Shown piece after piece: positions 1 through 6,782 of a stretch of 11,183 bases of DNA. Position 1 is the stretch's first letter. Every line of letters begins with the position of its first letter. This DNA is from CAKTOF01 sp964523945. Its GTDB lineage: Bacteria > Bacillota > Clostridia > Oscillospirales > Oscillospiraceae. The notes beneath the pieces were generated by a model. That model saw only the letters and a list, made by a program, of their open reading frames with translations. It did no database searches and had not been told where the DNA came from. Location: contig CAZGBU010000070.1 in NCBI GenBank assembly GCA_964523945.1, positions 1 to 11,183 of the forward strand, given 5' to 3'. The translations under genes and the position numbers were made by a program.

Positions 1-50
1 TGCGGAGTATCATCAGCAGACCTTTTCAGATCCTTTAATGATACTCCGCA
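1..50. repeat. Perfect 13-bp inverted repeat with 24-nt spacer
   Basis: Arms at 1-13 (TGCGGAGTATCAT) and 38-50 (ATGATACTCCGCA) are perfect reverse complements around a 24-base spacer. No T-run follows the right arm on the plus strand. The minus-strand downstream side lies outside the window, so a minus-strand terminator cannot be ruled in or out. It could be a stem-loop in a transcript, a protein-binding dyad or the edge of a dispersed repeat. The symmetry is certain; the role is unknown. Confidence 0.6.
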
Positions 51-84
51 TGGTCGGAGTGTAATTATAGGACTTGAGGTTTTC

Positions 85-132
85 AAAAAAGAAAAACCGA
101 ATCGAAGCCCAGCGTCAGCGGGTTCGATTCGG
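85..132 (-). terminator. Second Rho-independent terminator downstream of tRNA-Ser
   Basis: Read on the minus strand, a 10-bp perfect stem (arms 123-132 and 97-106, CCGAATCGAA/TTCGATTCGG) closes a 16-nt loop. The loop may add two more G-C pairs if one base bulges. It is followed directly by TTTTTCTTTTTT (96-85). This is a classic intrinsic terminator layout. It sits about 90 bases beyond the tRNA end and behind another terminator, so it probably acts as a backup. The plus strand has no T-run, so it is one-directional. Confidence 0.75.
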
Positions 133-159
133 AAAGGAGGAGCAAGGGAGCGGGCGGAT

Positions 160-194
160 GACGTTCTTTTCTGCCGAAGGCAAAAAAGAACGTC
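160..194 (-). repeat. Long hairpin overlapping the first tRNA terminator
   Basis: Arms 160-175 and 179-194 can pair over 16 positions, with one G-T pair on the minus strand and a 3-nt loop. On the minus strand, one arm contains the T-run of the upstream terminator (190-182). The outer four bases (191-194) are also the base of that terminator stem. The two structures therefore compete at their junction, or the second forms after the first has failed to stop transcription. It could also be an RNA-processing or 3'-end stability element. The function is inferred only from pairing. Confidence 0.5.
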
Positions 195-220
195 GGAGCA
201 AAGCGGACTTTGCTCCGACG
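182..220 (-). terminator. Rho-independent terminator of tRNA-Ser
   Basis: A perfect 13-bp stem (arms 208-220 and 191-203, CGTCGGAGCAAAG and its complement) closes a 4-nt loop at 204-207. It starts directly after the tRNA CCA end on the minus strand and is followed by TTCTTTTTT (190-182). It is placed to end the tRNA-Ser transcript. Confidence 0.85.
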
Positions 221-311
221 TGGCGGAGTAGGAGGGATTCGAACCCTCGAGCCGTGTTAGCGGCTACACGATTTCCAGTCGTGCTCGTTATGACCACTTC
301 GATACTACTCC
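221..311 (-). tRNA. tRNA-Ser (anticodon GGA)
   Basis: The minus strand folds as a class II tRNA. The acceptor stem GGAGTAG/CTACTCC is followed by discriminator G and an encoded CCA (223-221). There is a D-arm with AAGTGGTCATAACG, an anticodon stem CACGA/TCGTG around loop CTGGAAA (anticodon GGA, reading UCC and UCU), a long variable arm with GCCG...CGGC pairing, and a T-arm GAGGG/CCCTC with loop TTCGAAT. The long variable arm is the serine identity hallmark. It has its own promoter upstream and a terminator immediately downstream, so it is a stand-alone unit divergent from the permease gene. Confidence 0.96.
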
Positions 312-352
312 ATATGGAATTGTATACCGCCACCGAATATGACAGCCCTGTT

Positions 353-381
353 ATGATACATGAAAACAGTCGGCTTGTCAA
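353..381 (-). promoter_or_regulatory. Sigma-A-type promoter for tRNA-Ser
   Basis: On the minus strand a consensus -35 box TTGACA (381-376) is separated by exactly 17 nt from TATCAT (358-353), one mismatch from TATAAT. The predicted start, near 346, leaves about 35 nt of 5' leader before the mature tRNA end at 311. A near-consensus promoter is what a stable RNA gene would be expected to have. Confidence 0.85.
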
Positions 382-489
382 CATAAAATAATATGTGCGT
401 TTGAAGATTGCGGTAGATTTTTTTTGTAACTTGTTATATAGTTGAAGCATCCAGGGACGCAGTTCCAAGACGAAAGGATGTGAATTGCG

Positions 490-1629
490 ATGGACCACCT
501 GCACTCTGGTGGAGAATTTCGCATGCTGTGTGTTCGTATGCTGTTGCGGCTTGCGGCGATTGGCGCTGTCGTTTTTGTGCTTGTAAAATTTGGCGGCCTG
601 CTGTTTTCGATTCTGCTCCCGTTTCTGGCTGCACTGCTGTTGGCCTGGCTGGTGAATCCACTGATCCGCGTTCTGCAAAAGAAATTTGGCGGAACAAGAA
701 AAATCTGGGCCACAGTGTCGACGGCTGCTATTATGACAGTTTTGTCTGTTGCGCTTTGCGCCGCAGTTTACGGGATATACTATCAGTTGCGGAGCTTTGT
801 ATCGAACTGGCCGACACTTCTCTCATCATTTTTGGTGAATTTGCAGCAGGCATTTGAGCGAATTGCAGCTCTGTTCGGTTTTGGCAGCGGTGCAGCTGCA
901 CAGATCGAAAATGCCCTGCAGTGGCTGTTGGAAAAGCTGACGGAATGGCTGCGCAGCTGGAATCCTCCGGTTCTCGAGAGCGCAGGCAGCGTGCTGACAA
1001 TTACGGCCAATGTTGTGATTACAGTTGCTGTCTTTGTCTTGGCGTCTTGCTATATTATGAGCGATTTTCCGCGTTTCCGTTACCTGGTGGAGCGCCATGT
1101 CCCGGACGGAATCCGGCGCCTGTGCGCCAACCTCCGCCGTGCGGCGGCTGCTGCGGTTGGCGGATACTTTAAGGCTCAGTTTATCCTTTCTGCGATCGTT
1201 GCTGTGATCTGTCTGATTGTCCTGCTCGTGCTGCGCCAGCCATTCAGCGCCTTGATTGCGCTGGCGGTTGGCATCATCGACTTTATCCCGATCTTCGGGA
1301 GCGGAACCATACTGGTTCCCTGGGGCGTGCTTCTGCTACTATCTGGATCGTATTCCAAGGCGCTGGTCCTGTTCGTACTGGCTGCAGTGCTGTTTTTGCT
1401 GCGTAAGCTGGCCGAGCCGCGTGTGCTTGGCGGCCAAACCGGTTTGTCAACGCTGCTCTCCCTGATCTGTATTTATGTCGGTATGCGGCTGGGCGGAGTA
1501 CTGGGCATGATTCTGGCGCCGGTGCTGTGCCTGATGATCATTCATCTGTACCGGCTCGGCACATTTGACGCTTTTCTGGGAGACTGCCGCGATTTGTCTG
1601 CGTCAGTCACAAAAATTCTCAACGGATGA
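490..1629 (+). CDS. AI-2E family transporter / YtvI-like membrane protein
   Basis: A 379-residue polytopic membrane protein of the AI-2E (PerM/YtvI/YdjI) family. Hydrophobic segments lie roughly at residues 17-57 (two spans), 73-95, 162-185, 226-245, 252-282, 290-310 and 325-360. A polar loop around 96-160 separates the N-terminal spans from the conserved C-terminal half. The family signature DFIPIFGSGTILVPW is at 264-278, and a later Glu-Pro-Arg plus an IYVGMRLGG-type stretch fit the YtvI branch, some members of which are annotated as sporulation membrane proteins. Family members have been linked to autoinducer-2 or ion (Na+/H+) export; the substrate here is unknown. The start is backed by AAAGGATGTG (473-482), one mismatch from an ideal ribosome binding site, 7 nt before ATG. 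A second ATG at 523, behind GGTGGAG, is an alternative that would remove 11 residues. It is divergent from tRNA-Ser, and no clear promoter was seen for it. Confidence 0.88.
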   Translation: MDHLHSGGEFRMLCVRMLLRLAAIGAVVFVLVKFGGLLFSILLPFLAALLLAWLVNPLIRVLQKKFGGTRKIWATVSTAAIMTVLSVALCAAVYGIYYQLRSFVSNWPTLLSSFLVNLQQAFERIAALFGFGSGAAAQIENALQWLLEKLTEWLRSWNPPVLESAGSVLTITANVVITVAVFVLASCYIMSDFPRFRYLVERHVPDGIRRLCANLRRAAAAAVGGYFKAQFILSAIVAVICLIVLLVLRQPFSALIALAVGIIDFIPIFGSGTILVPWGVLLLLSGSYSKALVLFVLAAVLFLLRKLAEPRVLGGQTGLSTLLSLICIYVGMRLGGVLGMILAPVLCLMIIHLYRLGTFDAFLGDCRDLSASVTKILNG

Positions 1630-1654
1630 AAATGTTTAAATATCGTTTCAGATC

Positions 1655-1688
1655 TGGACATAATTTTTTCATATTTGTCCGGTATACT
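1655..1688 (+). promoter_or_regulatory. Possible htrA promoter region with a small dyad
   Basis: The AT-rich gap before htrA holds TATACT at 1683-1688, a good -10 box about 35 bases before the ATG. No good -35 stands at 16-18 nt; the nearest, TGGACA (1655-1660), is 22 nt away. GGACA (1656-1660) and TGTCC (1676-1680) form a 5-bp dyad over the expected -35 area, which could be a regulator site. The suboptimal spacing would suit an activator-dependent or alternative-sigma promoter. This is weak evidence. Confidence 0.3.
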
Positions 1689-1722
1689 GTAGCCAGCAAC
1701 AGGGAAAAAGGAGTGCTTTGAA

Positions 1723-3036
1723 ATGGATCAGAATTTCAACAATCTCTATGAACAAGAAACGATCCTCTCTCCAACAGAAGAAACCAACAATCAGAAAAAG
1801 CGCAAACGCCGTAAGGTCCCAACCGGTGTCAAGGTGACTGCAATTGCCCTGGCTGCGGCGCTTGTGGGCGGACTGGGCGGCGGTGCAATTATGGCGTCTG
1901 TAATTGATTCCAACGCACCGGCATCGAGCCAGACGCTCTCTGCATCGGGCGAGGACATGCAGACTGGGACAGGCAGTTCAGATGCGCAGCAGCCGAGCGC
2001 AGGCGACAGCTCGCTGGTGCTGCAGGTCAACAACTCGAGCACGAAAGACATGACGCCGAGCGAGGTCTATGCTGACAATGTCTCGTCCGTGGTTGCGATC
2101 TCGACGCAGACGACAGTGAACGTCTTTGGTCAGATTTCTGCTACAGCCAGCTCAGGCAGCGGCTTTATCATCTCTGAGGATGGCTACATCGTCACCAATT
2201 ATCATGTGATTGAGGATGCCGACTCGATCACTGTGATGCTCCACGACAGCAGCGAATATGAGGCTACCGTTGTTGGCTACGATGAGGACAATGATGTCGC
2301 GCTGTTGAAGATTGAGGCGACTGGGTTGAATCCCGTTTCTCTTGGCGACTCAGATGCGCTGATCATTGGTGAGCAGGTCTGTGCGATTGGCAATCCGCTT
2401 GGTGAATTGACATTCACCCTGACATGCGGCTACGTCAGTGCGCTCGACCGCGAGATCAACATCGACGGTACGCCAATCCGGATGTTCCAGACCGACGCTG
2501 CGATCAACCCCGGCAACTCCGGCGGCCCGCTGTTTGATATGGCTGGCAATGTCATCGGCATCACCACAGCCAAATACGCCGACGATGATGTCGAGGGCCT
2601 GGGCTTTGTCATCCCGATCAACGATGTCGTGAGCATTGTCAACGACCTGATTCAGTATGGCCGCGTGGTTGGCCGCCCGTATCTCGGTGTGACTGTACAG
2701 GATGCGACTGGCGCGTCGATGTACAATCTGCCGGAAGGCGCCTATGTAATCAGTGTGGAAGAGGGCAGCTGCGCTGCTGAAGCCGGTATTCAGGCTGGCG
2801 ATATCATCACCGGGATTGGCGATGAGACCATCGAGTCGTATACCGAGCTGGTCACGGCACTGCGTGATTACAGGGCAGGCGATACAGTCACCATCACCGT
2901 GTTCCAGAGCGGCAGCTATCACGAACTGTCCGTCACTCTGGACGAGCAGCCAGAGCAGACCGAGGAGGATACCTCCACGCAGACGGATGGCAACTATTAC
3001 ACGTTCCCGTACGGTTGGTATGGCAACGCCGGCTGA
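1723..3036 (+). CDS. HtrA/DegP-like membrane-anchored serine protease with PDZ domain
   Basis: A 437-residue trypsin-like serine endopeptidase for surface protein quality control. A cytoplasmic, charged N-terminus with a KKRKRRK stop-transfer cluster (25-31) precedes a single membrane span at about 36-61. A Ser/Thr/Gln-rich linker follows (about 62-115). The catalytic domain contains His161 in TNYHVIED, Asp191 in DNDVALLK and Ser266 in NPGNSGGPL, so the triad is complete. One PDZ domain (about 318-405) starts at RPYLGV and ends with a typical AGDTVTITV strand region. The architecture matches Gram-positive HtrA/HtrB/YyxA (DegP family), with one PDZ rather than two. An acidic Gln/Thr-rich tail ends in an aromatic stretch (YYTFPYGWYG). 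AAGGAG at 1708-1713 stands 9 nt before ATG. It follows the permease by 93 bases, possibly with its own promoter, and ends at a hairpin terminator shared with fakA. Confidence 0.94.
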   Translation: MDQNFNNLYEQETILSPTEETNNQKKRKRRKVPTGVKVTAIALAAALVGGLGGGAIMASVIDSNAPASSQTLSASGEDMQTGTGSSDAQQPSAGDSSLVLQVNNSSTKDMTPSEVYADNVSSVVAISTQTTVNVFGQISATASSGSGFIISEDGYIVTNYHVIEDADSITVMLHDSSEYEATVVGYDEDNDVALLKIEATGLNPVSLGDSDALIIGEQVCAIGNPLGELTFTLTCGYVSALDREINIDGTPIRMFQTDAAINPGNSGGPLFDMAGNVIGITTAKYADDDVEGLGFVIPINDVVSIVNDLIQYGRVVGRPYLGVTVQDATGASMYNLPEGAYVISVEEGSCAAEAGIQAGDIITGIGDETIESYTELVTALRDYRAGDTVTITVFQSGSYHELSVTLDEQPEQTEEDTSTQTDGNYYTFPYGWYGNAG

Positions 3037-3070
3037 TACCGTTTATAATAGATAGAGCTAGACAGCAAAA

Positions 3071-3103
3071 AAGCTGTGCCCGCGCATTGCGCGGGCACAG
3101 CTT
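3071..3103. terminator. Bidirectional hairpin terminator between htrA and fakA
   Basis: A perfect 15-bp stem (3071-3085 with 3089-3103, AAGCTGTGCCCGCGC and its complement) closes a 3-nt loop in the gap between the convergent htrA and fakA genes. On the minus strand a run of T bases (complement of the A-run at 3067-3072) follows, giving a strong terminator for yloU-fakA. On the plus strand the tail AATTCTTTATAT is weaker but T-rich, so it probably also ends the htrA transcript. Confidence 0.85.
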
Positions 3104-3121
3104 AATTCTTTATATGGGCTG

Positions 3122-4756
3122 TTACTCCAGCGAGACAAGATAATAGTAAACCGGCTGGCCGCCCTGCACCAGGGTGATCTCGCAGTTTGGGCAAGCACGC
3201 TCAAATGCGGCAAGCGCGCTGTCTGCGCGTGTCTCATCAACATCTGCACCATAGTAGATTGTGATGAATTCCTTTTCCTGTTCTGCGGCATACTGTGCAA
3301 CCGTCTGGAGCAGCGTTGTCTCATCCGTTTCATCGGCCAGCAGCTTCTTACCGCTGAACGCAATGTAATCGCCCGCACGGATCTGAGCGCGATCAAAATC
3401 GGAGTCGCGCGCAGCGTAGGTGATCTGAATGGTTTCGACGTTCTGCGCCGCAGCGGTCATTGCCTCGATCAGGGCAGTGGGAGATGCACCAGCGTCAAAG
3501 TTCAGCATGGCGGCGATGCCTTCCGGAACGGATCCGGTCGGGATCACAATCACATCTTTTTCGGTCAGAGGACCGGCCTGCTGTGCGGCCATGATGATGT
3601 TTTTGTTATTGGGCAGGACCAGCACCGTCTGTGCCGGCGTGCGGTTGATTTGCCGGAGAATATCCTCAGTCGAAGGGTTCATGGTCTGTCCGCCTTCCAC
3701 CAGACCGTCTACACCGAGATCGCGAAACAGTGCCTCAAGCCCATCGCCGACACATACGGCGACCACACCAATCTCCTTTTCCGCCGGCGCGATGGCCGGT
3801 TCAGCCGGCGCAGCCTCGGCAGAGAGCACCTTTTCGGTGTGCTGGAGCTTCATGTTCTCGATCTTGACCGTTACAAGGCTGCCATAGGTCAGCGCCTCCT
3901 CGAGCACCTTGCCGGGGTTGTTCGTGTGAACGTGGACTTTGATCAGCTCATCGTCGTCTACCAGAACCAGACTGTCGCCCAGGCCGGTCAGAAAACTGCG
4001 CAGAAGCTCCGGGGATTTGTTGTTCTCGCGGGAGACAATAAACTCCGTGCAATAGGCAAAAAGGATGTCTTCTGTCTCAAACTCCGCAAAGTCTGCACGT
4101 GCTTTTGTCTCTCCTGCAGTTTCTTCTTCCACCGCAATCATCTCGCCGCGCAGCGCACGCAGCATGCCGTCCAGCAGATAGACGAAGCCAAGCCCGCCTG
4201 CATCAACGACACCGGCTTTTTTCAGAACCGGATTCTGGTTGACGGTTTCGGCAAGTGCCGCCTTGGCCTGATCAATCATAAAGCTGAGCAGTGCGTCGAG
4301 GTCGTCTGCCGGCGCGTCCGTGCCGGAAGCTCGCTCCGCCGTGACGCGCGAAACGGTGAGAATAGTCCCTTCAGCCGGCTTCATAACGGCTTTATAGGCC
4401 GCGCTGACGCCCTCGGACAGCGCACCGGCCAGTCCGGCGCAGTCAATGCACTCCAGGCCCTTCATATACTTCGCAATCCCGCGGAAGAGCAGGGAAGTGA
4501 TGACGCCAGAATTACCGCGTGCGCCGCGCAGCATCGCCGAGGCGGCCGTTTGCGCCACCTGGCCGAGCGCCGCCTCGTCCGGCTTGCGCAGTTCCGTCGC
4601 GGCGGCGGAGAGCGTCATGCTCATATTGGTTCCGGTGTCACCATCCGGGACAGGGAACACATTCAGCTCATTGATTTGCTGTTTGTGCAGCTCCACAGAA
4701 GCGGCGCCGTTGATCAGCATTTGCCTGAACTGTGCGCCGTCGATGGTCTGAATCAT
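3122..4756 (-). CDS. fakA: DAK2 domain fatty-acid kinase subunit FakA (YloV family)
   Basis: A 544-residue protein matching FakA/YloV over its full expected length. FakA phosphorylates fatty acids held by a FakB (DegV family) binding protein, feeding exogenous acyl chains into phospholipid synthesis through PlsX/PlsY. The N-terminal DAK2 kinase domain (about 1-200) has PVPDGDTGTNM, with metal-binding Asp38 and Asp40, followed by GARGNSG at 78-84 and VDAGG at 184-188. A middle domain carries KVHVHTNNPG, and the C-terminal part resembles the EDD (DegV-like) fold found in this family. GGAGGTG lies 8 nt before the ATG. It starts 33 bases after the yloU stop, and the yloU-yloV pairing is well conserved in Firmicutes. 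No fakB/degV gene or plsX is seen in the window, so the partner must be elsewhere. A strong terminator follows. Confidence 0.95.
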   Translation of the reverse strand: MIQTIDGAQFRQMLINGAASVELHKQQINELNVFPVPDGDTGTNMSMTLSAAATELRKPDEAALGQVAQTAASAMLRGARGNSGVITSLLFRGIAKYMKGLECIDCAGLAGALSEGVSAAYKAVMKPAEGTILTVSRVTAERASGTDAPADDLDALLSFMIDQAKAALAETVNQNPVLKKAGVVDAGGLGFVYLLDGMLRALRGEMIAVEEETAGETKARADFAEFETEDILFAYCTEFIVSRENNKSPELLRSFLTGLGDSLVLVDDDELIKVHVHTNNPGKVLEEALTYGSLVTVKIENMKLQHTEKVLSAEAAPAEPAIAPAEKEIGVVAVCVGDGLEALFRDLGVDGLVEGGQTMNPSTEDILRQINRTPAQTVLVLPNNKNIIMAAQQAGPLTEKDVIVIPTGSVPEGIAAMLNFDAGASPTALIEAMTAAAQNVETIQITYAARDSDFDRAQIRAGDYIAFSGKKLLADETDETTLLQTVAQYAAEQEKEFITIYYGADVDETRADSALAAFERACPNCEITLVQGGQPVYYYLVSLE

Positions 4757-4789
4757 GAAAATACACCTCCGTATACGAAAACCCGCGAA

Positions 4790-5143
4790 TCAGCCAGTCA
4801 CGACAGAGTCAACAAAGACGTTGACCTCGCGGACTTCCGTGCCGGTCGACTTCTCCACGACATAGCGCACCTCGTTGATGATCGACGCGCCGAGCGCTGT
4901 GATATTGACGCCTTGGTCGATGATAATGTGAAGATCAATCGAGATGGAATTATCGTCAAGAAATGTGACGCGGACACCCTTGCTCATCGCCTCTTTGCGC
5001 AGAAGGTGAACCAGACCGTCGGTCATGGAACGGACTGCCATGCCCTTGACGCCGAAGCAGTTGGTTGCAGCGGCGCCGGCAATATTGGTATAGACGCTGG
5101 TGCTGACGGAGATGTCGCCTCTCTCGTTGTGCAGATGCATCAT
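4790..5143 (-). CDS. yloU: Asp23/Gls24 family envelope stress protein (YloU)
   Basis: A 117-residue small cytoplasmic protein of the Asp23/Gls24 (DUF322) family. The N-terminal GDISVSTSVYTNIAG followed by FGVKGM, and the alternating strand pattern of the second half ending in VREVNVFVDSV, are typical of YloU. In staphylococci the related Asp23 is tethered at the membrane and its loss induces cell-wall stress genes. The role of YloU is not well defined. GGAGG lies 9 nt before the first of two adjacent ATG codons (5143 and 5140), so the start could be either. It is the first gene of a two-gene unit with fakA, driven by a consensus promoter at 5176-5204. Confidence 0.94.
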   Translation of the reverse strand: MMHLHNERGDISVSTSVYTNIAGAAATNCFGVKGMAVRSMTDGLVHLLRKEAMSKGVRVTFLDDNSISIDLHIIIDQGVNITALGASIINEVRYVVEKSTGTEVREVNVFVDSVVTG

Positions 5144-5175
5144 AATGCCTGACCTCCTTCCAGAAATCGCATATC

Positions 5176-5204
5176 ATTGTAACCGAAAATCCGTTAAAAC
5201 TCAA
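5176..5204 (-). promoter_or_regulatory. Sigma-A-type promoter for yloU-fakA
   Basis: On the minus strand TTGAGT (5204-5199) and TACAAT (5181-5176) are separated by exactly 17 nt. The -35 box begins 3 bases after the gpmI stop codon. The predicted start, near 5169, gives a leader of about 25 nt containing the GGAGG site. yloU-fakA can therefore be transcribed independently of gpmI. No terminator separates the two, so read-through from gpmI is also likely. Confidence 0.75.
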
Positions 5205-5207
5205 GTC

Positions 5208-6782
5208 CTATTTATGGGCAAGCAGGCTCTCGTGCCAGGCATCCGGGGCGGTTATGCCGAGCAGCTCCGTGACAGTTGCGGCAATGTTGGCCAGGCCAAA
5301 CGAACCGCTGCGCAGTCCGATGGCCGGATCGGCGCCGAACAGGATCAGTGGGACGGGGTTCAGAGAGTGTGCTGTGCGGACAGTAACATGCCCCTGCTTG
5401 TCCGTGTCATACATCTGGTCACTGTTGCCGTGGTCGGCCGTAATCAGCAAAACATAGCCAAGCCGGCGCGCTGCCTCAGCCACCAGGCCAACAGACTTGT
5501 CCACCGCCTCGACGGCCTGTACGACGGCATCAAACACCCCGGTGTGGCCAACCATATCACCGTTCGGATAGTTGCAGCGCAGAAAGTCATACCGGCCCGA
5601 TTCCATCGCATGAATCAGTGCGTTGGTGATTTCTGCAGCTTTCATCTCCGGCTTCTGATCAAACGGCACCAGATCAGACGGAATTTCCTCGTATGTCTCC
5701 AGCGCCTCGGAATATTTTCCGCTCCGGTTGCCGTTCCAGAAATAAGTGACGTGGCCGAACTTTTGTGTTTCGGACACGGCGTATTCGCGGATGCCGGCCT
5801 CGCACAGCCGCTCGGTCAGGGTATTTGAGATGCTCGGCGGATCGACCAAATAGCGTGTAGGGATATGCCGGTCGCCGTCGTACTCCAGCATGCCGGCGAA
5901 CAGCACGCCGGTGTAGTCGCCGCGGTCAAAACAGACAAACGTGGGATCGTCGAATGCACGTGAGATCTCGATCGCACGGTCGCCGCGGAAGTTGAACAGA
6001 ATGACGCTGTCGCCGTTTTCAATCGGGCCGGCCGGTTTACCTGCCCGCTCGATCACGAAGCCGGGCAGATCCTGGTCAATGCAGCTGAGCTCGGCGCGAT
6101 ATGTCTCGATGGCGCATTTCGCGTTTGGGAAACGGCGCCCTTCTGCCCGGACGTGCGTGTTCCAGCCGCGGTGAACCATCTCCCAGTCGGCCTCATAACG
6201 GTCCATGGTGATCTGCATGCGCCCGCCGCCGGAAGCGATCGCATAATCAAATCCATCTGAGGATAGCTCGGCCAGGCACTGCTCGAGTGTGTCGACGTAG
6301 GACAGGGCGGAGCAGGCCGGAACGTCACGCCCGTCGAGCAGAATGTGGCAGCGCACGCGCCGGACGCCGTCGGCGCGCGCGTGACGCAGCATCGACAGCA
6401 GATGCGAGAGGTTGGAGTGGACGTTCCCATCCGACAGCAGCCCCAGAAAATGCAGCGTCCGGCCATGCGTCGTGCAGTTCCCGATCAGCTCGCGCCATAC
6501 CGTGCCGCCGAACATTCGGCCGGACGCGATGGCGCTACTGACAAGCTTGGCGCCCTGTTCATAGATCTGTCCGCAGCCAAGCGTATTGTGCCCCACTTCA
6601 GAGTTACCCATGTCTGCGTCGGACGGCATCCCGACCGCAGTTCCATGCGCCTTGAGACGGATGTGCGGACAGGTCTGCAGCAGATGATCCAGATTCGGTG
6701 TGCGCGCCGCATGGACGGCGTCGCCCGGCCCGCCATCTCCGCAGCCGACGCCGTCCATCACAATCAATACAACCCGGCTCAC
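5208..6782 (-). CDS. gpmI: 2,3-bisphosphoglycerate-independent phosphoglycerate mutase
   Basis: A 524-residue cofactor-independent phosphoglycerate mutase, interconverting 3- and 2-phosphoglycerate in glycolysis and gluconeogenesis with Mn2+-type metals. Of the alkaline-phosphatase-fold motifs, metal ligand Asp10 lies in VMDGVG and the catalytic Ser61 in DMGNSEVGH. The phosphotransferase domain follows with DGRDV and GGGRMQITMDRY, then HVTYFWNGNRSG, PNGDMVGHTG and TADHGNSDQM near the C-terminus. The form of these motifs (SDADMGNSEVGHNTLG, YEQGAKLV, FWNGNRSG) resembles plant and trypanosomatid enzymes more than the usual Bacillus or E. coli GpmI. The start is GTG with GGAGG 10 nt upstream. It overlaps the stop of the upstream cysteine-rich gene by 4 nt (GTGA), so translation is probably coupled. 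The annotation is firm; the subgroup assignment is from memory of family motifs. Confidence 0.95.
   Translation of the reverse strand: MSRVVLIVMDGVGCGDGGPGDAVHAARTPNLDHLLQTCPHIRLKAHGTAVGMPSDADMGNSEVGHNTLGCGQIYEQGAKLVSSAIASGRMFGGTVWRELIGNCTTHGRTLHFLGLLSDGNVHSNLSHLLSMLRHARADGVRRVRCHILLDGRDVPACSALSYVDTLEQCLAELSSDGFDYAIASGGGRMQITMDRYEADWEMVHRGWNTHVRAEGRRFPNAKCAIETYRAELSCIDQDLPGFVIERAGKPAGPIENGDSVILFNFRGDRAIEISRAFDDPTFVCFDRGDYTGVLFAGMLEYDGDRHIPTRYLVDPPSISNTLTERLCEAGIREYAVSETQKFGHVTYFWNGNRSGKYSEALETYEEIPSDLVPFDQKPEMKAAEITNALIHAMESGRYDFLRCNYPNGDMVGHTGVFDAVVQAVEAVDKSVGLVAEAARRLGYVLLITADHGNSDQMYDTDKQGHVTVRTAHSLNPVPLILFGADPAIGLRSGSFGLANIAATVTELLGITAPDAWHESLLAHK

Noticed and set aside
1..50. A decayed tRNA copy, because GCGGAGTA also occurs at the tRNA 3' end
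   Set aside because: The shared stretch is only 8 bases, and no T-arm or anticodon arm is visible between the arms.
69..79. TAGGACTTGAG also occurs on the minus strand at about 5210-5200
   Set aside because: An 11-base match between two places is expected by chance in a window this size.
74..391. Plus-strand ORF running through the tRNA
   Set aside because: It overlaps a tRNA gene and two terminators read in the opposite sense, so it is not plausible coding sequence.
3650..5152. A 500-codon open frame on the plus strand opposite yloU and fakA
   Set aside because: It is antisense to two well-supported genes and crosses the gap between them. Its composition is that of a reverse-frame shadow caused by GC-rich codon bias, with no recognisable domains.
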